DNA from: Chthoniobacter flavus Ellin428
GTDB taxonomy: Bacteria; Verrucomicrobiota; Verrucomicrobiia; Chthoniobacterales; Chthoniobacteraceae
Assembly: GCF_000173075.1 (NCBI RefSeq)
Contig: NZ_ABVL01000005.1
Span: 308,501 to 372,500, forward strand
Direction: 5' to 3'
Length of the DNA: 64,000 nt
Shown here: piece after piece, positions 28,206-36,266 of the stretch
How positions within the stretch are numbered: position 1 is the first letter of the stretch
How the letters are laid out: every line of letters starts with the position of its first letter
Notes under the pieces: generated by a model
What the model saw: only the letters and a program-made list of their open reading frames with translations
Databases searched by the model: none
Told to the model about the DNA's origin: nothing
Position numbers and translations under genes: made by a program

Positions 28206-28685
28206 TCATGGCGTGACGGCGAGGCGCTCCGCCTTGATCTCGCGGGTGAGGGAAACGCCGTTTTCCTTGTAAGTCTTGAGACGGAAACGCGTGGCGGTGG
28301 AGATGACGCCTTTGATGGTGCTGAGCTTTTCCGCGATGAAGGTGGCGATCTCCTGAAGATTGGCGCCCTCGAGAATGACGAGCAGGTCATAGCCGCCGCT
28401 CATGAGGTAGCAGCTCTGCACTTCGGAAAATTTCGCGATGCGTTCCGCGAGGCGATCGAAGCCACCCCCACGCTCGGGTGTGATCTTCACTTCGACGACG
28501 GCGGTGACGATGGAGCCGGAGACTTTTTGCGAATCGACGACGGCCTGGTAACCGAGGATCACACCATCGGACTCCAGCTTCGCGAGACGATCGAGGACTT
28601 CGCTCTCGGAAAGATTCAGTTCGCGAGCGAGGTCCGCAGTCGAGGTGCGGGCGTTTTGGCGGAGTAGGGCGATGAGTGGATCCAT
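28206..28685 (-). CDS. Lrp/AsnC-family transcriptional regulator
   Basis: A 159-residue protein from the ATG at 28685. The N-terminal winged helix (PLIALLRQNARTSTADLARE, SESEVLDRLAKLESDGVILGYQAVVD) is followed by the RAM/AsnC ligand domain (SIVTAVVEVKITPERGGG, EVQSCYLMSGGYDLLVILE, IKGVISTATRFRLKTYKENG). Usually octameric and sensitive to amino acids. Its neighbour on the same strand is an aminotransferase, so it likely regulates that gene. Confidence 0.92.
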   Translation of the reverse strand: MDPLIALLRQNARTSTADLARELNLSESEVLDRLAKLESDGVILGYQAVVDSQKVSGSIVTAVVEVKITPERGGGFDRLAERIAKFSEVQSCYLMSGGYDLLVILEGANLQEIATFIAEKLSTIKGVISTATRFRLKTYKENGVSLTREIKAERLAVTP

Positions 28686-28753
28686 GGATGGGATGGAATG
28701 CCGAGCATACACAGGCCGCGGGCGCGGTCAGGGAAAATCTCGCAGGGAAAGAA

Positions 28754-28843
28754 AACCGCGAATGGACGCCAACGAACGCGAATCGATCAGAACGCCTCGG
28801 CCCGACGCCACTGATTCGTGTTCACTCGTGCCTATTCGCGGTT
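28754..28843. repeat. Dispersed palindrome, family D copy 1
   Basis: AACCGCGAATGGACGCCAAC on the left is answered on the right by TCGTGCCTATTCGCGGTT. Other copies are at 51975-52048 and 55258-55323. Confidence 0.7.
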
Positions 28844-28850
28844 CAAACAG

Positions 28851-29093
28851 TCAGCGAGCCTCGAGAAAGGCCAGGGCCTTGTCGTAGCTGCAGCGCTCGA
28901 AATAGTGCCGAAGTTGCGGGTCGACCGGAGGCGGGAGTTGCTGCTGGAGTGCGGCGATTTGTTCCGAGACGGCGCGCAGACGCTCGAGATGACCGGCCGG
29001 GTCCCGGGCGTACCATTCGCGATCCGCAATGACGGCGAGCCGCTCGCGCAGGGCGGCGACGAGGGATTGCTGAATGGTGGGCGAGGCGGACAT
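28851..29093 (-). CDS. Small protein of unknown function
   Basis: An 80-residue all-helical protein (MSASPTIQQSLVAALRERLA; later LQQQLPPPVDPQLRHYFERC). Hydrophobic heptads suggest an oligomeric helix bundle. The start at 29093 is ATG. No family was recognised. Base composition fits neighbouring genes. Confidence 0.6.
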   Translation of the reverse strand: MSASPTIQQSLVAALRERLAVIADREWYARDPAGHLERLRAVSEQIAALQQQLPPPVDPQLRHYFERCSYDKALAFLEAR

Positions 29094-29141
29094 GCGGGAA
29101 TAGTAAGGCGGGATGAGCGGGTGTCGAGGGCGAGGGGGTAT

Positions 29142-29226
29142 TTCTTAATCCTAATCTTAATCTTACTCTTAATCCCCTCCGTTCCCCGACCGGAAGAGAG
29201 ATTATGATTACGATTAAGATTAAGAA
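29142..29226. repeat. TTAATC palindrome, family B copy 1
   Basis: Left arm is about 33 bp of TCTTAATCCTAATCTTAATC-type words. The right arm (GATTACGATTAAGATTAAGA) is the inverted version. The loop is about 25 bp containing CCGTTCCCCGACCGG. Five further copies occur in the window. Confidence 0.85.
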
Positions 29227-29310
29227 TTCCTCGCGCTGTCCTCTCCAAAAAAGGTGGGCGCCGACGGATCAGCGTCCTCCAAAGGTTGATTCGCGCGCAG
29301 TGCGCTGGAA

Positions 29311-29664
29311 TCAGGCCCCCTTCTTCGCCTTCCGGGGCTTGGCGCTCTCCGTCAGGAGTTGGCGCTCGGCTTCGAGCCAGTCCTGATGTTCGTCGCCGGG
29401 GATACCGTGATGGCGGCGCTTTTCGGAGATAAAATAAGCGCGCAGGGCGACGTCTTCGCGAGTGAAAGAGGAGACCTTGGGAGCGGTTATCTTGGTCGTC
29501 CGTTTGGCTTTGGCGGCGGGAGCTTTCGGCTTTTTGACTCCGTTTTTCGTCTTCGGGGCGGCTTTGATGGCCCGCTTCACGGGAGCCGGTGCCGGCGTCG
29601 ATACTTCGGGCGTAGCGGCCGCGGGAGCGACCGATTTCGGGGTGCTGTCGGTTTTCTTGGGCAT
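29311..29664 (-). CDS. DUF2934 protein with Lys/Ala/Pro-rich tail
   Basis: A 117-residue protein. The N-terminal 65 residues are Ala/Pro/Lys-rich (KRAIKAAPKTKNGVKKPKAP), resembling histone H1-like tails. The last part (EDVALRAYFISEKRRHHGIP, then DEHQDWLEAERQLL) is DUF2934, a short helical motif of unknown function. It could bind nucleic acid through the basic tail. Confidence 0.8.
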   Translation of the reverse strand: MPKKTDSTPKSVAPAAATPEVSTPAPAPVKRAIKAAPKTKNGVKKPKAPAAKAKRTTKITAPKVSSFTREDVALRAYFISEKRRHHGIPGDEHQDWLEAERQLLTESAKPRKAKKGA

Positions 29665-29742
29665 AATCTACAAATGGGCTGTTGAAGATCGCCTGGGGTG
29701 ACCACCTGTTCTTACAGAACGGGAAGAAAGAACAGATTTCTG

Positions 29743-29748
29743 TATAAT
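29743..29748 (+). promoter_or_regulatory. Possible -10 element
   Basis: TATAAT about 113 bp upstream of the DUF4870-like start. No good -35 box was found at the right spacing, so this is only suggestive. Confidence 0.25.
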
Positions 29749-29860
29749 CGCCTTATTCCCCAACGTAAATAATGAAAGTTGCTCTGTCGGCTGTAGCTTT
29801 CAACGCTACCGCGATGGATTGACACCGACCACGCTAGTTTTAACCTCATCACACATATCT

Positions 29861-30385
29861 ATGTCCGACCCTACCGCTCCGTCTTCGTTGCCGCCTGAGT
29901 CGAATCCCGCCCCTGCCGCTGGCGCCGGCGCCCCACCACTTCCGCCGCAACCTGCAACCACGGATGCCTCCACGGCCTCGCCCGGAGCGTCCGCCACTGG
30001 CCTGGCACCGAACATTGCCGCCGCCTTGGCTAGCTTCTTTACGCTCATCGGAGGCATTGCCTTTCTGATGCTGGAAAGAAAAGACAAGTTCGTCCGCTTC
30101 TACGCGATGCAATCCGTTTTCCTCGGTGGCTTTTGGGTCGCGCTTTGGATCGGCCTCGCGATCGTCTTCCTCATATTGCATGGCATTCCGCTAATTGGGA
30201 CGCTGCTTTGGCTGGCCGGCATTGTCATTCGGTTAGCGTTTCTGTGTGTCTGGGCCTTCACGGTGTACAAGGCATTTAGCGGGAAGGAATGGGAAATTCC
30301 TTACTTGGGCAAGCTGGCCCGGCAGCAACTGGCTAAAATGGAGTCGACAACGCCGGACGTTCCGACGGCTCCTACGGCGTCTTGA
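29861..30385 (+). CDS. DUF4870-like membrane protein
   Basis: A 174-residue protein from the ATG at 29861. Residues 1-45 are Pro/Ala-rich. Helices follow at about 50-70, 82-110 and 115-140 (SFFTLIGGIAFLMLERKDKF, VRFYAMQSVFLGGFWVALW, GTLLWLAGIVIRLAFLCVWA), then KAFSGKEWEIPYLGKLARQQ. KFVRFYAMQS and the GKEWEIPYLG ending are hallmarks of the DUF4870 group. Its 3' end overlaps the convergent miaA by 14 bp. Confidence 0.85.
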   Translation: MSDPTAPSSLPPESNPAPAAGAGAPPLPPQPATTDASTASPGASATGLAPNIAAALASFFTLIGGIAFLMLERKDKFVRFYAMQSVFLGGFWVALWIGLAIVFLILHGIPLIGTLLWLAGIVIRLAFLCVWAFTVYKAFSGKEWEIPYLGKLARQQLAKMESTTPDVPTAPTAS

Positions 30386-31289
30386 TCATCGCCGTGGCCT
30401 GAGTGGCCAGGCGATCAGCCAGCTCTTCTGCAGCCACGCTGGAGATGTCGATCATCTCCAGCGCTGGCTCGCGGCGGAACCAGGTCATTTGCCGCTTGGC
30501 ATATTGCCGTGTCGCCTGGGCGATGGCGGCGATGCACTGGGCGCGGCTGATTTCGCCGCGGAGATGCGCCTGAATTTCCCGCAGCCCGAGCACCTGGCCG
30601 GCGGTGGGACCGAGTTCGTCGCATGATGCGACTTCGTCGAGGACCCCAGCGTCAAACATCGCGGCGGTGCGGCGTTCGATGCGGGCGTGGAGGAGTTCGC
30701 GATCGAGGGTGAGGACGACGCCGCCAAGCGCAGAGGTTTCGGCGGACCATTGTTCGCGGAAGCTGGAGAATGGGCGGCCGGTGAGGAGGCAGACTTCCAA
30801 TGCGCGGATGACGCGCCGCGGGTTCTCGAGATCGATATGCTTCACGCCGTCGGGGTCGAGTTCGGCGAACTGGCGCTGCAGATCGGCCAGTGGGCGGGTT
30901 TCCAATTCGGCGCGGATCGTGGCATCGGCGCCGGGGAGATCGGCGAGTCCTCGCATGAGTGCGCGCAGATACATGCCAGTGCCGCCGACGACGATGGGGA
31001 TTTTCTGACGCGCTCGGATCGCGGCGATGGATTCGCGGGCGAGGGCGAGATACTGCGAGACGTCGAAGGATTGCGTCAGCGGGATTTCACCGACGAGATG
31101 ATGCGGGATGCGGGCGCGCAGTTCGGGGGAAGGCTTCGCGGTGAGGAGGTCGAGGTCACGATAGATTTGGAAGGCATCGGCGCCGACGATCTCGCCACCA
31201 CAGCGCTCGGCGACCGCCACGGCGAGGTCGGATTTTCCGACAGCGGTGGGGCCGGCGATGATGACGGAGTCGGTGGGAGAGGGTGGCAC
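30372..31289 (-). CDS. miaA: tRNA dimethylallyltransferase
   Basis: A 305-residue protein, the usual length. The P-loop is GPTAVGKSDLA (about 13-20). ADAFQIYRDLDLLTAKPS replaces the more common DSMQVY start but fits the family, and PHHLVGEIPLTQSFDVSQYL and VVGGTGMYLRALMRGL are MiaA signatures. It adds the isopentenyl group to A37 of tRNAs that read UNN codons. The gene is likely monocistronic, with its 3' end overlapping the 29861 gene. Confidence 0.95.
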   Translation of the reverse strand: MPPSPTDSVIIAGPTAVGKSDLAVAVAERCGGEIVGADAFQIYRDLDLLTAKPSPELRARIPHHLVGEIPLTQSFDVSQYLALARESIAAIRARQKIPIVVGGTGMYLRALMRGLADLPGADATIRAELETRPLADLQRQFAELDPDGVKHIDLENPRRVIRALEVCLLTGRPFSSFREQWSAETSALGGVVLTLDRELLHARIERRTAAMFDAGVLDEVASCDELGPTAGQVLGLREIQAHLRGEISRAQCIAAIAQATRQYAKRQMTWFRREPALEMIDISSVAAEELADRLATQATAMIKTP

Positions 31290-31302
31290 GAAGAGAGGGC
31301 TC

Positions 31303-31384
31303 TCTTAATCTTAATCGTAATCATAATCTTAATCCCAACGCTCTCGGGGAGAGATTAAGATTAAGATTACGATTAAGATTAAGA
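31303..31384. repeat. TTAATC palindrome, family B copy 2
   Basis: Left arm CTTAATCTTAATCGTAATC-type words; right arm GATTAAGATTAAGATTACG words. The loop is about 20 bp (CCAACGCTCTCGGGGAGA). It lies between miaA and the RRM gene's terminator. Confidence 0.85.
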
Positions 31385-31397
31385 AAAAATTCCCGCC

Positions 31398-31430
31398 AAA
31401 AAAAGAAGCCCACCGTTTCCGGTGGGCTTC
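31398..31430 (-). terminator. Rho-independent terminator of the RRM protein gene
   Basis: On the minus strand a perfect 11-bp stem GAAGCCCACCG/CGGTGGGCTTC with a 4-base loop is followed by seven T. It lies 25 bp after the RRM gene stop. Confidence 0.92.
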
Positions 31431-31454
31431 GAAGGTTGCTTTGGGCGATCTCGC

Positions 31455-32012
31455 TTACCCGCGGTAGTTGGGTTCGCGTTCGCTGGTTTTGGCACCACTG
31501 ACGACGAGTTTGCGGCCCATGAATTCCTTGTCGTGCAACTCGACGACGGCACGCTTGGCTTCATCGACCGTGGTCATGGTGACGAAACCGAAGCCTTTGG
31601 ACTTCTCGTTGTACTTGTGGCTTACGATCTCGGCGCTTTTCACCGTGCCGACTCCATTGAAGAGTTCGGAGAGGTCGCTCTCGGTGGCGTCGTAGCTCAG
31701 GTTGCCGACGTAAAGCTTCGGCGAGGTGACCTCGACGGCTTCAGGCTTGCGCACCGGCCGTGCCTCGCGGGGAGGCGCCGAAGCGGAGCCCCGGTTCTGC
31801 GCCGAGCCGTTGGCATTGCCATTGGTGGAGGCGGGAGCGGATTTGGCGGGTTTCGAGCTGAAGAAAGAGACCAGCTTCTGCCAGAATGTTTTCTTCGCGG
31901 GTGGGGTTTGGGTTGCGGGACGGGAGGTGGTGGTTTCGTTGCGCGGGCGTGAGGAGCGGCGCGGTCCGCGGCCGGAGCGGCGGCCCGAGCCACGGGAGTC
32001 GTTTGATCTCAT
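31455..32012 (-). CDS. RNA-binding protein with one RRM domain
   Basis: A 185-residue protein. The N-terminal 90 residues are Arg/Ser/Gly/Pro-rich (GSGRRSGRGPRRSSRPRN), then a short helix (FWQKLVSFFSSK). The C-terminal RRM has RNP2 LYVGNLSYDATESDL and RNP1 KGFGFVTM. Bacterial single-RRM proteins of this kind bind RNA and are often linked to cold or stress. The N-terminal basic extension is longer than in the common 90-residue Rbp-type proteins. It has its own terminator. Confidence 0.92.
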   Translation of the reverse strand: MRSNDSRGSGRRSGRGPRRSSRPRNETTTSRPATQTPPAKKTFWQKLVSFFSSKPAKSAPASTNGNANGSAQNRGSASAPPREARPVRKPEAVEVTSPKLYVGNLSYDATESDLSELFNGVGTVKSAEIVSHKYNEKSKGFGFVTMTTVDEAKRAVVELHDKEFMGRKLVVSGAKTSEREPNYRG

Positions 32013-32489
32013 CGGAATGGTTATTTACGTTTCGAGGTGTTGCGATGCCCGGGAAGCGCACGCGAGGTGCACGGATCCTGAATGGGTGCCGGGCGCTCTT
32101 TCGAACGGGAGCGCCGCGGGAGGCCACTGTGGGAAGACTTCGCCGGGGGATGTGAGAGTAAGCCGCTATTTGACGCGTCCTTCCGAGCCACCAGGGGCAG
32201 AGCAACCAAATGCATTGCCACACTGGGGAAAAACAACCGAGGGGGAGGAACAGGATTTTGTTCATGGAATCGGTTGCTGGCTGAGGGAAATTCAAGCGCG
32301 CCAAGCCTTTGGCTAGCTCACACCCGGAAACCACGTAAGGCAGTTTGAAGGGTTCGGCAAGGCCGAAATGTCGTAAGGTGTCGTAATTTTGAAAGAATTT
32401 TATCGGATGTGAGGCAATCCGGCAGGATGCGCTCCCTAATTTTTCCCGCGAAAGCGACGAAACACTCGACCTGCGTCCCTATCGTTTGG
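32013..32489. other. Intergenic stretch without recognised gene
   Basis: The upstream region of the RRM gene. It holds a short hairpin-like GCGCTCTTTCGAACGGGAGC (near 32094) and nothing else recognised. Open frames here lack coding character. Confidence 0.5.
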
Positions 32490-32721
32490 CCTAAGCATTA
32501 CCCACATCTTTGCTCGGTCTATGGAGGCGATACGGATAGCGCCTTGGGAGCGGCGACCCCGCCATGGCGGGGTCGCCGACCGAAACAAACGCGCGGAGCG
32601 CCATCTTTGGGGCGTCGCTCCGCGAGGCAGGGTCTTTTCTAGAAAGTCGCCCCTCCCAGTGAGCCGCAGCCGATTTTCCCCGCTGTCCCTAAACCTCAAA
32701 AAGATGTGGGTAATGCTTAGG
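32490..32721. mobile_element. MITE-like element, family F copy 1 (about 232 bp)
   Basis: A perfect 22-bp terminal inverted repeat: CCTAAGCATTACCCACATCT at the left, AGATGTGGGTAATGCTTAGG at the right. Interior words include GGAGCGGCGACCCC, GGGGCGTCGCTCCGCGA and TTTTCTAGAAAGTCGCCCCT. A second copy with the same interior words is at 59820-60046. No transposase reading frame fits inside. No clear target duplication was seen. Confidence 0.8.
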
Positions 32722-32836
32722 ATAGCGCCCTCCGCGCTGCTCGCCCATTACCAACCTTCCACTATTCCCCTCCGCCACCTCGGCCCTCTGCGTCTCTGCA
32801 GTGCTAACTTGAAAAGTGTACGCAGCTTGCGGAAAT

Positions 32837-34441
32837 TCAGGCGGCGAGTTTGGTGAGTTCTATGGTGTTGGCGTCGGCGGCGGCGAGGAGGGCGGTGATG
32901 GTCTGGCGCCCCTTTTCAGTCAGGACATAGCGATGGGTGCGGCTGACTTTGGAGACGAGGCCATGCTGGCGCAAAAGCAAGATGCGCCGGCCGGTTTTGC
33001 GGGCGTTTTGCTTTTCTTTCTGAGCGGAAGTCTTGCTCGGATAAAGGCGATGGCGCAGGTCACGGTTGCGAAAGCCGTTGATGGCCCACTCCCCGCGATT
33101 GACCGCGCGCAGCAAAGCGGCATCGTCGGGAGAAAGTGGATTGAGTGCCCGCCAACGTTGCGGGCCGTGGCGGTGAGATTGGCAAACTGATTTGGTCCAG
33201 GTCAAAAGTGGGATCGTCGAGTGGACCGCGGACAGTGCTCCCAGGTAACGTTCGTTGGCCGCGCGGGAGACCTCCGCTCGCCGGGGCAGATCACAGACAC
33301 TGCGTCGTAATACGCGCCAATCCTTTTCTCCCTGGGGTTGGTTTTCCGCGCGCCGGTAAGCGCGAAAATCCAGCGGGTTGTTGATCGTCGTTTCCACCCG
33401 CAGCACGGATCCTTGCTTGTCGTAGAGTTTGATGGAGTTGCCGCCCACGCTGTGTTTGATGCGCACTCCCTCGGGCCGTTGTTTGAGATCGCTGATGACC
33501 TCGCCGGCAAAACGCGGATCCACCCTTCCGGTCGTCGGCACCTTGCGGCCCAAGAAGCGCATGACGTCAGGCGAACTGAAACTACGCAACCCGTGATGGA
33601 TCAGACTCGGATAGAGGCGGGCCAGATCCGCCGGATCGCGAAACAAGCAATCGGTGGCAAACTCGCTCTCCGCCACACTCCAGTAATACTGCAAATGCAA
33701 GGGACGGCGGATCAGGGCGCTCTGGGGATGGGTTTGCTGGAGCAAGCCCTCCAGAGTCCGCCGCCAGTCCCAGTGGACCTGGGCATCGAGCAGGCGTTGC
33801 GCGGCCCCCGGGTCTTCGACCCAGAGCAGGGCGTTCTCCCGTTTGCGATAGGCGATCCCCGCCGCCTCCAACTGTCGAGCCAGCCAGTGCCGACCGTTGA
33901 GGCAAACATCCACCCGGAAAGGAAACCAGCTCTGGAGCCGCACATGCATGAAACCGAAAGTCGCGTGCGCGAAATAAAAGTAGAAATGCAGGCACTTGCG
34001 CACCTCCATGCGAAACTCAAAGCCGCTGGCCTCGCGCTGGCGCCGTAAAGCGTAAGCCTGGCAAGGTTCGACCGCTTTGAAGATCCCAATGAGCCCTTCC
34101 TGGATCCCATCCCGGGCGGCAAGCTCTCGGGCCGCCTGCTCTTTGCTGCGCGCGCTGGAGGGCAGATAAATCAGCGGCCGGGCCAGCTCGGCCGCCAAAG
34201 CCTCCGCCGAGGCCTTGACCTTCGCCGTCAGCTTCTCCACCAAGCCTGCATAGTCGCGATAGCGCAAATGCTGCGCACACAGATAGGCTTCCATGACCGT
34301 CGGACAATAAAGCTCCCGCAGCGTCCCGCGCAGACGCAAGCGGTCAAACCCGTGTAAAATCCCGCTCACTTTGCTCCCCAGCTGCGATAGAAAACTGGCG
34401 GAGGCGTTGGTCGATGAAGTGGTTGTTCTCATAAACTCCAT
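32837..34441 (-). CDS. 534-residue probable mobile-element protein with C-terminal winged helix
   Basis: Visible patterns: GFDRLRLRGTLRELYCPT near 32-50, AVEPCQAYALRRQREASGFE, RKCLHFYFYFAHATFGFMHVR, SWFPFRVDVCLNGRHWLARQ, SFSSPDVMRFLGRK, KHSVGGNSIKLYDKQGSVLR and VETTINNPLDFRAYR. The C-terminal part (LLRQHGLVSKVSRTHRYVLT, EKGRQT) looks like a winged helix. From memory this resembles a widespread, often multi-copy family annotated only as hypothetical. No DDE or tyrosine/serine recombinase motif was recognised. The word CCTCTGCGT lies in direct orientation at 32785-32793 and 34521-34529, a possible target duplication. It separates the RRM gene from the ribosomal protein operon. Function is not known. 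Confidence 0.6.
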   Translation of the reverse strand: MEFMRTTTSSTNASASFLSQLGSKVSGILHGFDRLRLRGTLRELYCPTVMEAYLCAQHLRYRDYAGLVEKLTAKVKASAEALAAELARPLIYLPSSARSKEQAARELAARDGIQEGLIGIFKAVEPCQAYALRRQREASGFEFRMEVRKCLHFYFYFAHATFGFMHVRLQSWFPFRVDVCLNGRHWLARQLEAAGIAYRKRENALLWVEDPGAAQRLLDAQVHWDWRRTLEGLLQQTHPQSALIRRPLHLQYYWSVAESEFATDCLFRDPADLARLYPSLIHHGLRSFSSPDVMRFLGRKVPTTGRVDPRFAGEVISDLKQRPEGVRIKHSVGGNSIKLYDKQGSVLRVETTINNPLDFRAYRRAENQPQGEKDWRVLRRSVCDLPRRAEVSRAANERYLGALSAVHSTIPLLTWTKSVCQSHRHGPQRWRALNPLSPDDAALLRAVNRGEWAINGFRNRDLRHRLYPSKTSAQKEKQNARKTGRRILLLRQHGLVSKVSRTHRYVLTEKGRQTITALLAAADANTIELTKLAA

Positions 34442-34565
34442 CCGATTCGGCTAACGCTTCCGCGTCTATCCAGTTCCCCCCGAACCAACACCCCTTTGGT
34501 TGCGGCTCCGCCGCGCTGTGCCTCTGCGTTTTCCCCCCTGATAGCGCCTCCCAAAAAAGTACGGC

Positions 34566-34597
34566 AAAAAAGCGCGCTCCCTTGCGAGAGCGCGCTT
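34566..34597 (-). terminator. Rho-independent terminator of the rpsR operon
   Basis: On the minus strand an AAGCGCGCTC/GAGCGCGCTT stem is followed by TTTTTTGCC. It lies about 30 bp after the rpsR stop. Confidence 0.9.
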
Positions 34598-34627
34598 GGA
34601 AAAGAGGGTCGGCTTGCGCCGCTAAAG

Positions 34628-34867
34628 TCAGCGCATGAGCAGCACCGCACGGGCGCGCTTGATCTCGCGCGTGATCTTGCGGTGAAAGTGCGCCGGCATA
34701 CCGGTGAGGCGGCGGGGCAGGATCTTGCCGCTCTCGGTCACGAACTTCTTGAGGATGTCCGGATTCTTGTAATCGAGCGCCTCGAGGGCGATATCGATCC
34801 GGCGCCGCGGCATGATGCGGTTGGCCTTGCGGAAGTTGGAACGGCGTTGCGGAGTTTTCGGCTGCAT
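34628..34867 (-). CDS. rpsR: 30S ribosomal protein S18
   Basis: A 79-residue protein with the bS18 core [40 protein letters not shown] and [10 protein letters not shown]. Binds the small-subunit platform with S6. Last gene of a dksA-like/rpmG/rpsR operon, with rpmG 6 bp upstream. Unusual context, as S18 is more often beside S6 and L9. Confidence 0.95.
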   Translation of the reverse strand: MQPKTPQRRSNFRKANRIMPRRRIDIALEALDYKNPDILKKFVTESGKILPRRLTGMPAHFHRKITREIKRARAVLLMR

Positions 34868-34873
34868 AACGGA

Positions 34874-35047
34874 TTACTTGGTTTCCCGGTGAAGCGTGTG
34901 GCGCTTCAGGTTGGGATTATACTTCTTCTTTTCGAGCCGGTTCGGGGTGTTCGGGCTCTTCTTGTTGCGCGTGGAGATGTAGCGCGAGATGGGTTTGCCT
35001 TCGGCTTTCGCCTCGGTGCATTCCAGGATGATGAATTCGCGGGCCAT
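34874..35047 (-). CDS. rpmG: 50S ribosomal protein L33
   Basis: A 57-residue bL33 starting [14 protein letters not shown] and ending [14 protein letters not shown]. The core [20 protein letters not shown] matches the family. It lacks the paired CxxC zinc ligands, so it is of the zinc-free type. Start at 35047, 4 bp after the dksA-like stop; the stop is 6 bp before rpsR. Confidence 0.95.
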   Translation of the reverse strand: MAREFIILECTEAKAEGKPISRYISTRNKKSPNTPNRLEKKKYNPNLKRHTLHRETK

Positions 35048-35051
35048 GATC

Positions 35052-35753
35052 TTATTCCTTGGGTTCGCTGACCGTTTCTTCTTCTTCGTTTTCCGCCGGC
35101 TCTTCGTCGGTCAGGCCGAAGAGTGAGGTGACGGGGACGCGGGCGCGGGTGACTTTGCCCTGCTTCTCAATTTGGGATTGGCATTCGACGGTATAGCGCG
35201 CGAAAGGCAGCGCCTCGAGGCGCGGGTGCGCGATCGGTTTGCCACTCATTTCGCAGACACCATAGGTGCCGAGTTCGATGCGCTTGAGCGCTTCTTCGAT
35301 TTCGTAAAGAGCGTCCTGCTCTTGCGAGAGGAGGCTCAAGGCGAAATCACGGTCGTAAGCGTCGCTGCCGGCGTCGGCCTGGTGCATGCCAAACGCGCTG
35401 GCCTCGCTGCCTTCGGCGCGGGTGCGAAGGTTATCCTTGGCCACACCCATCATCGAGTCGAGCATGGAATCACGGAGTTGGAGCAACCGATCCTTCTGCT
35501 TGATCAGGAAAGGCGTGAGGACGACCTTCTTCGGCGGCGCGGGCTTGCCGTTGGTCTTGGGTTCCGGATTGGCCGCGACTTTCTCGCCGTTGGCCTTCGC
35601 GGGGGCCTTGGCCACCGGCTTTTCAGCCTTCGGTTTCGGCTCTGGCTTGGTTTTCGCCGCCTTGGCTGCAGGCTTCTTCGCACTCTTCACCGGTTTGGTG
35701 TGAGCGGACTTTTTAGCTTTCGCAGCGGGTTTGGCGGGCTTGGATTTTGCCAT
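35052..35753 (-). CDS. DksA/TraR-family protein with histone H1-like N-terminal tail
   Basis: A 233-residue protein. Residues 1-78 are Lys/Ala/Pro-rich ([20 protein letters not shown]). Residues 79-205 are DksA-like (coiled-coil then zinc-finger region [29 protein letters not shown] split as YGVCEMSG and ARYTVECQ). Only two of the four usual zinc cysteines remain, as in other zinc-poor DksA relatives. A Glu-rich tail ends the chain. DksA-like proteins bind RNA polymerase and tune rRNA promoters. It sits directly upstream of rpmG and rpsR, fitting control of translation genes. Confidence 0.88.
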   Translation of the reverse strand: MAKSKPAKPAAKAKKSAHTKPVKSAKKPAAKAAKTKPEPKPKAEKPVAKAPAKANGEKVAANPEPKTNGKPAPPKKVVLTPFLIKQKDRLLQLRDSMLDSMMGVAKDNLRTRAEGSEASAFGMHQADAGSDAYDRDFALSLLSQEQDALYEIEEALKRIELGTYGVCEMSGKPIAHPRLEALPFARYTVECQSQIEKQGKVTRARVPVTSLFGLTDEEPAENEEEETVSEPKE

Positions 35754-36007
35754 AAAAATTGCGGGGAGAGATCGATCTGTGGCGGGAGCAGGGAAAATGA
35801 GGCGCGTTACATAATGGCTTTCCCCATAGGGCGCAAGGGGAAAGGAAACCTATTTTTCAGCAGTCTTCGGGCCCGATTCAGGCCCGTTTCTTTACGGAGT
35901 TCAGGGCAGGTTTCCAGTCATTTCGCACTCGGCCAGAAATCCGTCCCCAACGCCACCTTATTAATCGCAGGTCCCGTGCCGGGCGGATTGGGAAGGGCGA
36001 AGGGGAA

Positions 36008-36146
36008 GTTGAGAGTTGATGGTTGAGAGTTGAGAGCGCCGCCGCGCTGCCGCCTTTTTGTGACGCTCCGCGTCAGGATAGATTTCGATAACCGGGCGCG
36101 GAGCGGCCTCTTCCGCGGAAACGTGGCGGACTCTCAACTCTCAATT
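36008..36146. repeat. Dispersed palindromic element, family C copy 2 (in the 35754-36266 gap)
   Basis: The reverse complement of the element at 12901-13031, with the core GTGACGCTCCGCGTCAGGAT and CGCGGAAACGTGGCGG. Outer words are GTTGAGAGTTGATGG and CTCTCAACTCTCAATTG. The rest of this gap shows only a small hairpin near 35817 and no gene. The open frame from 36030 runs through the repeat into the FAD gene and is not taken as coding. Confidence 0.8.
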
Positions 36147-36266
36147 GTCCCCACGGCACCGCGGACCTGTCGCTTCGCTCCAGTATCAACCCTCAACTTT
36201 CCTCACCCGCTCCTGTCCAAAAAGGCGACTTCCGGACTATACGAATATCACCCCTTTTCCCCACTC

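Noticed and set aside
29743..29748. Assigning a full sigma-70 promoter for the DUF4870-like gene
   Set aside because: A TATAAT is present but no acceptable -35 box is seen at 16-18 bases, so only a low-confidence -10 was recorded.
32837..34441. Reading this gene as a standard IS transposase
   Set aside because: No DDE, HUH, serine or tyrosine recombinase motif was found, and no terminal inverted repeats flank it; only a weak 9-bp direct repeat is present.
36030..36266. Upstream extension of the FAD oxidoreductase frame
   Set aside because: The extension is translated from the family C repeat. The start at 36267 gives a proper signal peptide.
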